Source of the DNA: Perkinsus marinus ATCC 50983
Lineage: Eukaryota > Perkinsozoa > Perkinsida > Perkinsidae
NCBI RefSeq assembly: GCF_000006405.1
Contig: NW_003205853.1
Span: forward strand, 62,001 to 126,000
Length of the DNA stretch: 64,000 bases
Reading direction: 5' to 3'
Shown here: positions 45,469-54,707 of the stretch, one piece after another
Position numbering within the stretch: position 1 is the stretch's first letter
Layout: each line of letters begins with the position of its first letter
Made by a program: the position numbers and the translations under genes
Notes under the pieces: generated by a model
Told to the model about the DNA's origin: nothing
Database searches by the model: none
The model's input: the letters and a program-made list of their open reading frames with translations, nothing else

Positions 45469-46456
45469 GCAGTACGAGCCTTCTTCAATTCCTGTGATAG
45501 CAAAATAATAATAATCATAATTCCCATACCACACCATTGTTACTTTTCGTCTGCAGCCACACACAGTTGACGCCCTCTGCTGCATACAGTTTCCCTAACT
45601 CTACCAGAAACTTGTCATTTTCCAATAGTAACACCATTTCGTGATGAGAAAACTATCACTACTGTGATAAGAACAGAAAACGGGTTCATCTGTAATGATG
45701 TATTTCGCCATATTCAGCGAATTCAGAAATCAATAAGTTGATGCTAGAGCCCAGTCCGTAGGTAACACAAAGCAGACCTTGAATATTAGAGTACACTTCC
45801 ACTTTAGTACAGTGGTGGAGTTTCACCCATTTTACGTGAAGTGGCGGAAAACTTCGTGAAAACGCGATATTTGCAATAGTCGTGAAATATGTTTTTCACT
45901 AGTGTTTTTCATATCACTAGGGTGAAACTCCAGTGCACAGTAGATACGATAGAACCGTAAATGCTTACGGACATTTGCGCGAATTCGGTCGCTCTCCAAT
46001 TGGCTTACCATAAACTGTTGAACACATGAAATTAAACTATTCCTTTATAAGAAAGACAGGTTTATTGAGAAATTGTGATAACATATATCTATTTTATGTT
46101 ATGGCTTTACACTGTACACTCTGTTCAGAAGGGTAAAAGGAGCCACAGGCTCCTTACACTCTCACATAAGAGATTTTCAGTGAACGAAGTATAAAACTAT
46201 GGAAAAATGAATCCTCGAGAAAATTTCCCTAGAATAGAAACCTATCGGGGAATGTAAGTACTACACCTCTCGTAAATTTCCGAGGTGGTCCTAGAATCGA
46301 GTTGTACATAGTAGATACAATCCTGGAACTTGGCTCAACTTCACAAAGGCAGCCATCGATTAGTTGGGCGCGCGCTAAAGTCATTATTCACGGCGCGGTT
46401 GCTGTTTACGTACACCCTTCTTATATCAATCTTTAGAAGACTACACATCCATCACA
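45469..46456. other. Divergent intergenic region with one palindromic element
   Basis: Holds the promoters of the Lys-rich gene (-) and of the acetyltransferase gene (+). A full palindromic element is at 45816-45932. ORFs here are short and unsupported. Confidence 0.5.
45816..45932. repeat. Palindromic TGGAGTTTCACCC element
   Basis: TGGAGTTTCACCCATTTTAC at the left and CACTAGGGTGAAACTCCA at the right, 117 bp. The right half is nearly identical to the copy at 44022-44146. Confidence 0.8.
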
Positions 46457-49400
46457 ATGGCCCTCCTTATCTCCACTCCAGCTCGCTACAGTCGTCGTCT
46501 GGCTTATGCCACTACCTTTAACCGTAGTAACTTCTCGACGGCTGTTGACAAGGGAACGATGACCCCAAGCGAGGCGTTTGTGGAGACCCTCGTGAAACAG
46601 GTTTGTGTCACCACTTCGAACATTTTGTGCGTAAACATTTACATATACAATTTGTATTATTCGATAATATGTATTCTACGATTATCCACCTTCAGAGGTC
46701 TATGATTAAATCTCGGTATGGTAACAGTTTTATACATATTATTGGAGTTTCTTCACCCTAGTGATATGAAAAGCACTTGTGAAAAACATATTTCACGACT
46801 ACTGCATAGCGCGAATATCGCGTTTTTCACCGAATTTCGCGCCACTTCACATAAAACGAGTCGTGAAACTATATTGATTTCTCATTGTGAAAGGAAACTT
46901 TGATAGTAATATACATATCGATCAGTTTTCGACAATGCATAGCAGTGTGGTCAGTTTGCACATGATAAACCACAAGTGTTGGTGACAATACGAAAATTCT
47001 GAGGAAATTTTGGAGAATTTCTGTTAGCGTCTTTCCACTTCTCGTAAGTATTCGCTCGATTCGTGTATGAACTCATATGGTTAGTGAGGAAACTATTGAG
47101 CTCAGCTGCTGAGGAAAACGAGCACATATTTTGCAGCACTGTATCGCTATCAATATCACCCCTCAGGATGTGAAATATGTCTTCGGAATCGCCGGCTCAG
47201 CTTTCATGGATGCCCTCGATCTCTTCCCCATAGCCGGGATAAGGTCCGATCAGCCTACGTCGATCGAACAGCTACCACTACAGTGCCTTCTTGTAGGTAC
47301 ATAAGCGTCCAACACGAACAGAATGCTGTTCATATGGCTGATGGGTGCGGCAGTAATAACATAATCATCATCCTATTCCTCTTCCTTCAGCTACGCCCGT
47401 ATCAGTGGTCGTCACGGTGTATGCGCTGCTCAGAACGGTCCTGGTATTACTAATTTTGTTACCGCCCTTCAGGGCTGCTACTGGTCTCATAGGTAGACGG
47501 TGATTATATAGTAGAAATTGCCAACTGTTTTGATTGCTCAGCCCGGTGGTGGTCATCACTCCCGACCATTCTTCGATGCAAACGGGAACGGGGGGTTTTC
47601 AGGTCGGACCACATTTTACGTAATTTCACATATTTTGCATTTTTTCAGGAATGCGATCAGTTGAAGATATTCGAGAGTATGGTGAAGTACCAAGGGCAGG
47701 TGAACAACCCTAAAAGGGTCGCAGAGATAACCTCGAGGGCCTTTGATATCGCCCTCAACGACCGAGGACCGACACAGATCAACATACCGAGGTGAAGGCA
47801 TGGACATAACACCCCTTAGCAGTGATGAACATTACTTCAGAGATTACTGGTATGGCAAATATGATTTTACTATACCGGATCCACTTCACATTGAGCGAGG
47901 CCCTGGGGGGCCCAAGTCCATCGAGCGCGCCAAGGAGCTCCTTATGAGTGCTAAGAACCCGGTATAATATCGGCATTGCTATCGTCACAATCTCTTGCCC
48001 AATGCGCTGTAGGTCATAATGGTAGGAGGGGGCGTGGCTGCCTCTAAGGAGAATATCGAGGCCGCAGTAAGGTTTGCGGAAAGCGTACAATGCCCAGTGG
48101 TTACAACCTATCTGCATGGTGACGCCTTCCCACAGGATCATCCTCTTTGCGCTGGTATTCTGAGGTGGGCGATTTACGGTATGGAGAGTGCATAAGCGTC
48201 GTGCTTTAGTTATGGTGGTAGTCTGGGGGCTATGAAAGTAGCCAAGGATGCTGATGTCGTGTTGGCATTGGGCACGCGCATCAACCCTTATATGAAAAAC
48301 CCGTAGGGGACGTGCTGGTCTGTGGAGATGATGATTCTATCAGTCAATACGGCCTAGACTGGTGGCCGAAGAATGCCAAGTTAGTTCAAGTTGATATCGA
48401 TTCACGCCGACTGGGGCTCACCAGTGAGTGCATGCTCTTCCTCCCCGTAGTAGTTGAGGTTCTCGACAGGTCCGGTAGCAGTAGCGGTTAATGGTGATGT
48501 TGGACAGTTTATGGATATTCTCACTAGGTTGGACAATCTCGAATTGGTTCTGTGGGGAAATTTTTATCAGATATTTTACATCACCTGAAGGGAAGCACGC
48601 GGCTCGACAGCTCTTAGACCCGAATGCCATCAATGGTAGATTGTCTAAGGCTAGAGCTCATGTATTATCATTACTACTGTTGGTTTTCTCATACCACTCA
48701 TCGCTGAAAACAGGTCAGTGAGTGGGAAGCGACACTGAAGGGTATGACTGACGATACGAGGTTGTGCCAACCGAACAGGGTGAGGCCTCGGCAGGCCTTG
48801 GCAGCTGTAGAAACGGCTTTGCCGGAGAACACCATGTTGAGCGTCGATACTGGCAATTTGTCGGCTCTCAGCAGCAGCTATATGCCTAAGGTAAGATATT
48901 GTTGTCGACTTTTTGAATACCACTCCTTCAGTTCATCACGCGTGAGCCGTCCCTTGTCGGTCCGGGAATGTGGGCGTCTTGCGGCCCTGCGTTTGGTGCT
49001 ATGATGGGCGCTAAGCTGGCCAGACCCGACAGACCGGCTGTGGCGTAATGACGATTCGTGATTTTGCGAAGGAGTGGTATGAAATTAGTTACCATGGTGA
49101 TGGTTCCTGGATGATGAATGGCATAAATGAAGTCGTCACCTGCATAAGGGAGCAAATACCAACCACGGCTATCGTATTCAACAACAGGCAGTGGGGCGCA
49201 GAGAAAAGCAACCAGGTCAACTTTTTCGGGGATCGCTATCTTGGTAAGGATACTCGATATACAAGATGCACTTGTATATAACAATGGAGTTCCACGACCC
49301 GTTTCACGAGAAGTGGAGTAATACTTCGCGAAAATTAGTGAAAAATATATTTCGCGACTACTGCATATCGTGAATATCGCGTTTTCACAGAGTATTACGA

Positions 49401-49858
49401 CGCCACTTCACATGAAACGGGTCGTGAAACTCATGTAATGTGTTGATGAATACGCACTTGTAAATAACAATAGTATACCTGGCGTTATTATATTTTATTA
49501 GAGGCTCTACTATATCCGTTCATAGGCACTAATCTGGATTATCAGCCGGACCACGCCGCAGTTGCCCAGGCTTTTGGAGCTGTCGGGTTGAGATGCACCC
49601 ACGTTGATGAAGTTGGTGACGCCGTGAGGGCCGCAGTTGACGCACAGATGAAGGACGGCAAGACTTCCATTGTCGAGATAGTTTGCACACGAGAGCTTGG
49701 AGACCCCTTCCGTCGGGATGCTATGGTGGTCATCATTCAGGGTTAGTGAGGCTATTGACGGTGATCATGTTCAGGCACTCCCGACTAGATATTTGGACAA
49801 GTATAAGTCCACTAACACGGACAAGTACTCTCCTACAGGGCAGCCGACCGATATATGA
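46457..49858 (+). CDS. xsc: Sulfoacetaldehyde acetyltransferase (Xsc), bacterial type, with introns
   Basis: About 15 exons join into a full ThDP enzyme. MALLISTPARYSRRLAYATT and FNRSNFSTA form an Arg/Ser/Thr-rich, acid-free leader like a mitochondrial transit peptide. Then TPSEAFVETLVKQ, DVKYVFGIAGSAFMDALDLF, VHEQNAVHMADG with YARISGRHGVCAAQNGPGIT (the Glu of HEQ is the expected cofactor-activating residue), VVVITPDHSSMQTGTGGFQE, DRGPTQINIPRDY, NPVIMVGGGVAASKENIEAA, PQDHPLCAGIL, YGLDWWPKNAKLVQVDIDSR, the ThDP motif HGDGSW...VFNN, RQWGAEKSNQVNFFGDRYLG and CTRELGDPFRRDAM. Xsc converts sulfoacetaldehyde and phosphate to acetyl phosphate and sulfite (EC 2.3.3.15) in taurine breakdown. Introns use ordinary GT..AG sites and restore the frame at every apparent stop. 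Intron 1 (46601-47166) and a late intron (about 49244-49525) hold repeat elements. Confidence 0.9.
46743..46871. repeat. Palindromic element inside xsc intron 1
   Basis: TGGAGTTTCTTCACCCTAGTG at the left and CACATAAAACGAGTCGTGAAAC-like at the right, with a central GCGCGAATATCGCG. Confidence 0.7.
46939..47147 (-). repeat. CAGTGTTGG-family repeat inside xsc intron 1
   Basis: Plus strand: GCAGTGTGGTCAGTTTGCAC, CACAAGTGTTGGTGACAATA, GAGCTCAGCTGCTGAGG and the end TTTTGCAGCACTGT. Full length, antisense to the gene. Confidence 0.75.
49285..49430. repeat. Palindromic element inside a late xsc intron
   Basis: TGGAGTTCCACGACCCGTTTC at the left and GAAACGGGTCGTGAAACTCA at the right; the interior CATATCGTGAATATCGCG is self-complementary. 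About 146 bp, the most symmetric copy. Confidence 0.8.
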
Positions 49859-50230
49859 GAATGCTCTGATATTCAAACATGATGTTTATTCTTGAATCTT
49901 CAACCTTGGGCTACTTTTTTACATGCTATTTACTCATCTCTTTCAGGGTAGGTGACGTAGTATTGAGTTCATTAATAGTTTCACAGTAATTATTCACAGT
50001 GAATATGAAGTCCTAGTTGACACCATCGGTGTAATCGGATATATGCGTATCAGATGTTTCGACCGTTGCGCTATTTCAGCTAGCTTTATCGCGGGCGATA
50101 GTTTCCACAAGGCTTTTACTACATGTCATAAAAGTCTTGTGTGATATAAGTGTTAACGGCATCATGGCTTCCTTGTCGTTGATGATGGCACAGCAGCAAG
50201 TAAGGAAAGTGACTCACTTCAAGTGAGTTC
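49859..50230. other. Spacer upstream of the retrotransposon
   Basis: AT-rich 3' flank of xsc. No gene or family repeat recognised. Confidence 0.5.
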
Positions 50231-50410
50231 TAAGTTAGTTAAGGGCCTGGCAGCGCCAGCGCTTGACACGTTAAAATGCAGAGATACATGAGCGAGGATT
50301 CGAACCTGCGCACAGGATTTTGCGCAGATCGTCATCGATCCCGTGATCGATTTAGAATCAGCTATTCTTGAGCACCGGCAAGTCGGGTTGCCAGAGCTCA
50401 ATTCTTTTTT
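50231..50410 (+). repeat. Split direct repeat A1
   Basis: Starts TAAGTTAGTTAAGGGCCTGG and ends AGAGCTCAATTC plus a T run. The copy at 56702-56881 matches over the whole length. On the minus strand it holds a class II tRNA-like T arm (CAGGTTCGAATCCT) preceded by a perfect hairpin GCGCA...TGCGC. Confidence 0.9.
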
Positions 50411-50494
50411 TTTTCTTCCGATGTATGCCACCCTCTTCACCCCCTCGCCGTATACGTCTGTTCACTTGGTTCTTTGCAAGACCTCTTGGTGTAC

Positions 50495-50880
50495 TGGGCT
50501 TAGTGCCCGCTGCTGCCTTCGCGGCTTAAATGAGGCTTCTCGCTTTCGAGTGCACTCGTGATAAATAGAAGGCTTAGCGCCTTCTCTTCTTTGTACTACA
50601 TCCTAGGCTAATAAGAGGCTTAGCGCCGTCGGTTTGCCTTGTCGGCAAATGAGAGGCTTAACGCCCTCGGTCTGCATCTTTGAATGATAAGGGACCCAGC
50701 GTCCTTAAATACCTTCTCGAGCAATAAGAGGCTTTGTGCCCTCAAATGCCTTAGCGGCTGACAAGAGGCTTCGTGCCTCATAATGACTTTGCAGCTCATG
50801 GCGAATTTTTTGGTGACTAGTTGATGTTTTAATCGGCAACTCACAATGAGTTTAGTGCTCTCATTGCCTTTTTCGGCTTA
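50495..50880 (+). other. Array of about nine covarying hairpins in the element leader
   Basis: Degenerate units of about 37-45 nt. Most contain a 5-bp stem with a TTAGY-like 5-nt loop: GGGC-TTAGT-GCCC, AAGGC-TTAGC-GCCTT, GAGGC-TTAAC-GCC(C)TC, GGGAC-CCAGC-GTCC, GAGGC-TTCGT-GCCTC. Several are followed by a second stem such as TTGCC-TTGTC-GGCAA or GCC-TTAGC-GGC. Stems change on both sides together, so pairing is kept while sequence drifts. The array lies between A1 and the gag-like ORF, on the plus (coding) strand. Confidence 0.65.
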
Positions 50881-51028
50881 CCAGGGGCTTAGGAATGGGT
50901 CCTATCCTCCCGATGTTCCCACTGCCTCATGTTTGGGGTATGTTCCGATCTCCAAGGGGTCGAATGCCCTTGCGAGGCATCATATATCCTTTTTTTTGAC
51001 AGTTGGCCCTTTAGAGCTCCACCTCTCA

Positions 51029-52260
51029 ATGACCAAGCCTTCCACCGGGAAGTCAGCTAGTGGTAAACCTCCTCTAGAAGTACCCAGCCTCCACAAACCG
51101 GCCGAGCCGAGCACCGTGGACGAATTCGCAAAGGCAGTCGAGACTGCCGAGTCGAACAAGTCTCCCGAAGACGGGGGAACTGGGGATAAATCTCAGGAGA
51201 GGAACTCGTCGAGTGTGATGGGTAATACAAACAGTTCCCCGAGGTGCTTCCTAGGCAAGCTTTTGCTCAGGCGAGTGTGGAGGAGACGAGGATGTCGATG
51301 CTAAGACCCAAACAAAGAAGGGCAAGAAATCCAGGCTGATGGCCGCTGTCGAGAAGGCGAACCGTCGCGCCGGTGTGGTGTCGGTGGAGGTACCCCCTAC
51401 CAACGAGGCATCCGATGTTGGCGAGACCGCCGCTGCCATCGAGGAGATTCAGCCCCCTAAGTCGAATCTTGAGCCCGAGACAGACGGCGACTCGTCTGGT
51501 ACAGCAGACATGGCCAAGAAGTTTAAGTCTTTTATCAATATGATTATCGATGAGTCCAGCAACCGGAAGAGCCACGGGAGCTCTGCTGAGAATGGCGCCG
51601 TCAAGATATCCAAGGCATTGAGAGATGCTGGCATCGGTAATGCCTATGACACGGCTCTGTTCAGCCAAAAGGCTCTTGAGTGGTGTATCGAAGACCAGTC
51701 TTATCTGTTATCTGGCCCCATCGAGAGCTTCGTTGATGATGACGATGTGGGAGGTCCTCTCACTCTATCCAAGCTCACGAGACAGCTATTAGCCTGGGCC
51801 ACTATTGGTTCTATCGTTGGAGTGAAATGGGGACTTCTTTTCTCCCACTTCAATCATGTGCTCCGCGCGGTGGAGTTCAAAAACCCCCCTAACATCCAGA
51901 GCGGGGGGCACTAGCTTGGCCATTTCGTATGATAAAGCAGTGAGGTCTAAGCTTTTGAAGGAGCTTCTGGCCCAGAACTCTACCGTGGAGATCTGCTGTG
52001 AAAGCATGAAGAACATGGACTCTACCGACCTGCTGATGCTCGCCGCTTCCCAAGCCGACTCTGGCGGAAAGGGAAAAGGGAAAGGACGAGATCCTCTGTC
52101 GAGTGGGAAAGGCAAGGGTCGTCAGAATGTGAAGAGATCCTGGTGGTCTACCAATTGGCATGATGACGACTGGTGGCACTGGCCTAAGAAGGCCAAAGAC
52201 AACTCGACGGCTGAGCCTGGACGAGTTTCGTCTAAACCAACAGAGAAGAAGGTAGGCTAG
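51029..52260 (+). pseudogene. Gag-like ORF, broken into three frames
   Basis: From ATG 51029 the frame runs to about 51240 (EFAKAVETAESNKSPEDGG), continues one frame over at about 51290-51914 (KKFKSFINMIIDESSNRKSH, ISKALRDAGIGNAYDTALFS, WCIEDQSYLLSGPIESFVDD) and shifts again for about 51880-52260 (SYDKAVRSKLLKELLAQN, then Gly/Lys-rich GGKGKGKGRD and WWSTNWHDDDWWHW). The two changes are both +1, from sequence error, decay or, less likely, programmed shifts. The nucleic-acid-binding tail lacks CCHC knuckles and uses GK repeats and Trp-rich tracts. The position and composition fit a DIRS-order Gag. Confidence 0.6.
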
Positions 52261-52440
52261 TCGACGACTAGTAGTCGTGCGAATAGTATTGTACCAGCCT
52301 GATACCATCACTCTTTCCTCTTTTTCTCGACGCTACAAGTTGTCGTACAACCTCGTCAGATCATCAATATTAAGAATCTTGTGTTTCAGTTGGGAGGTCC
52401 CACCACGGCTCTCACTACACGACACTCTGTTGACGATCAC

Positions 52441-54648
52441 ATGAAGCTCGTCGACCAAGCACAATCGGTCAGCTCGCGCGAGGACATCGATAGAGAGCAG
52501 TCCCTCGTGGTATTAGCCAAGAAGGACCTTTGTGATATAGTTACGACGAGTCCTTCGCCGGATCCGGAATCGACGCCTGGAGAAAATGACGGGACAAAGA
52601 GAGCTCCAGTCTGTTACTTTATTCCTCGCCTTAGCAGAGTCGGCTGCGGGTGTCAGCCCAAGGGCACGAGATCACCATCGTTACAAAACGAGCTGTCTGA
52701 TCTCTCCCTCTCTGACCACTTGGCCACTTCCATCAACCTCTCGAACCCGCTATGTACCAGCCCTGGGCTCCCGGACTCTCTTAGGGCCAGCATGGTTTGT
52801 CATAAAAGACTCGGCGTGGACGGCGTGTTAAAGGGCAGGGTAGCAGCTAGATCTTACTGGGAGAATCGCGCGGCTGAGCTCGAGCAAGAGAGACTTCGAT
52901 GGAGGCAACAGATGCACCCGAATGTTAGGCGGATCGCAGGTCATCTGCATCTACCACTATTTCAAGAAATGTTGAAGGAGTCAGACTATCCAGACTGGTC
53001 TATCGCTTCAGAACTCCGTGATGGGCTAACACTCGTCGGCGAGTTTCGTACACCCGATGGCACGTTCAGAGTGCGTACAGGGCAGAAACGCGGTCGACGC
53101 GTGGATTTGAACGACTTACTCAAGGAGGGTCCTGACAACGCAAGGATCTTGGCGAATCAGATCGAGTCGTCGGACTCAGAATTCGACCAGGTTCTCTGGG
53201 ATAGCGCTATCCAGGAGGCGGCCGACGGGACCATGATAGGCCCACTCGACCCGGCCGATTTGTCAACGGTTTTCCCCGAGGGATTCGTCTGTAGTCGGAG
53301 GTTTGGTGTGGCACAAGTAGATAAACTACGGCCGTGCGACGACTTCCGTCGCTCCCAAATAAATGCGACCATGAAGTTCCACAATAGAGTGTCCTTGCCG
53401 TCTCCGGAGTCGACGATCGCGACGGCTCGGGAGTATGTGCGTCTGACTGGTGAGAGCGATGTTCTATGGTGGAAGACAGACCACGCCGCCGCCTATAGGC
53501 AAGTGCCCTGTGCGCCAGATTCCTACAAAGTTTCACTAGTTCTTCTAAAGGATCCATCCGATGGTGTGGTGGAGGCTTTCTACCATGTTGCGCAGCCTTT
53601 CGGGGCGTCGAGCTCAGTGGTGAATTATTGCCGCGTTAGCCAGGCCCTAGCTCATATTGGCAGGGTTTGCTTAGCGATACCGCTACTAAACTTTCTGGAT
53701 GATTACTTCAGCTGTGAAGGGTCTAAGACTGCACAATCGGCATATGACAGTTGGGTTTGGTTACATTTGATCATTGGTTTTATCCTGAAGATGCCCAAGT
53801 GTGTAGAGCCCTGCTCTTCTCTACCTATACTCGGCGTTCTACTGACGGTGAGACAGTCGGATGTCATCTTATCTCTCCCTCCGGACAAGCGAGAAAAGTT
53901 GCTCGCAAAGGTCGACGATGCTCTGCTCACTGGTGCGCTCTCGAGCACCACCGCTTACAAGCTCATCGGCACTCTTACCTTCGCCAGTGCGACCCTGCCA
54001 ACAAGCGCCACAAGACCATACTTGAGACAACTACTCAATTTCCTTCATCATATAGAGTCGTCAGGATATGGGAGATGCTGGGATAGTATTATTGATGCTC
54101 TCAAGGCATTGAGGGCTCTATTCGGTAATGCCACGAATAATAGGCCTATCTCCCTCTCTGCGGAGACCCTAGCTCCAATACATCGAAAAGCGAGTCTCTA
54201 CTCCGACGCCACAGATGAGGCTGGCATAGGGGGAGTGGTGTATGCGCCAGATTTCACAACTCCGCTATACTTCTCTGATAGAGCGCCTGAGGATGCAATA
54301 GCCTCCTTTCTGCCGAGAAAGACACAGATTAACGCGCTGGAAATGTATGCAGCCGTAGTCACTCTCAGCTCATTCGGCAAGTACGTTAAAGATCGATGGG
54401 TGATATTCTTCGTGGATAACGCCGCAGTAGAGTATGGCCTGGTGAGAGGGCATTCGCGCCACTCAGATCTCAACAGTCTCATCACCCGCTTCTGGGAGCT
54501 ATGCGCCTCTCTGAACCTCAAGCTATGGATTGCTCGTGTACCCTCACTATCGAACCCAGCTGACGCCCCCAGCCGGCGCGAATTTTCGTCCTTAGTTTCT
54601 TTTTCAAGAAAAAGGCCGGTCTTCCCGGACATGGCAACAGCGATGTGA
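52441..54648 (+). CDS. Reverse transcriptase - RNase H of the YR retrotransposon
   Basis: The first ATG is 52441; the frame is open from 52381. The RT core has KLRPCDDFRRSQIN, WWKTDHAAAYRQVP, AQPFGASSSVVNYCRVSQAL and the catalytic FLDDYF (about residue 440 counted from 52381). The RNase H part follows with YSDATDEAGIGGVVY, NALEMYAAVVTLSSF, FFVDNAAVEYGLVRG and SNPADAPSRRE, giving the acidic residues expected for the active site. No protease or integrase is present, as expected for DIRS-order elements. No frameshift is seen over 736 codons. It shares its frame with the last piece of gag, separated by TAG 52258-52260. Confidence 0.9.
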   Translation: MKLVDQAQSVSSREDIDREQSLVVLAKKDLCDIVTTSPSPDPESTPGENDGTKRAPVCYFIPRLSRVGCGCQPKGTRSPSLQNELSDLSLSDHLATSINLSNPLCTSPGLPDSLRASMVCHKRLGVDGVLKGRVAARSYWENRAAELEQERLRWRQQMHPNVRRIAGHLHLPLFQEMLKESDYPDWSIASELRDGLTLVGEFRTPDGTFRVRTGQKRGRRVDLNDLLKEGPDNARILANQIESSDSEFDQVLWDSAIQEAADGTMIGPLDPADLSTVFPEGFVCSRRFGVAQVDKLRPCDDFRRSQINATMKFHNRVSLPSPESTIATAREYVRLTGESDVLWWKTDHAAAYRQVPCAPDSYKVSLVLLKDPSDGVVEAFYHVAQPFGASSSVVNYCRVSQALAHIGRVCLAIPLLNFLDDYFSCEGSKTAQSAYDSWVWLHLIIGFILKMPKCVEPCSSLPILGVLLTVRQSDVILSLPPDKREKLLAKVDDALLTGALSSTTAYKLIGTLTFASATLPTSATRPYLRQLLNFLHHIESSGYGRCWDSIIDALKALRALFGNATNNRPISLSAETLAPIHRKASLYSDATDEAGIGGVVYAPDFTTPLYFSDRAPEDAIASFLPRKTQINALEMYAAVVTLSSFGKYVKDRWVIFFVDNAAVEYGLVRGHSRHSDLNSLITRFWELCASLNLKLWIARVPSLSNPADAPSRREFSSLVSFSRKRPVFPDMATAM

Positions 54649-54707
54649 TTCGTATGCATGCATTTTACTCTGTTTCCGTCATACCGCATGATGTTTTTTG
54701 TTGATAA

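Noticed and set aside
46326-46345. Spliced-leader relic (CTTGGCTCAAC) upstream of xsc
   Set aside because: Only about ten bases resemble the dinoflagellate leader end, and the same short string occurs in the B repeats; too short to claim.
49021-49090. xsc as a pseudogene because of a stop after RPAVA
   Set aside because: A 45-nt GT..AG intron (about 49047-49089) removes the stop and restores the ThDP motif HGDGSW in frame; the other apparent breaks are likewise introns.
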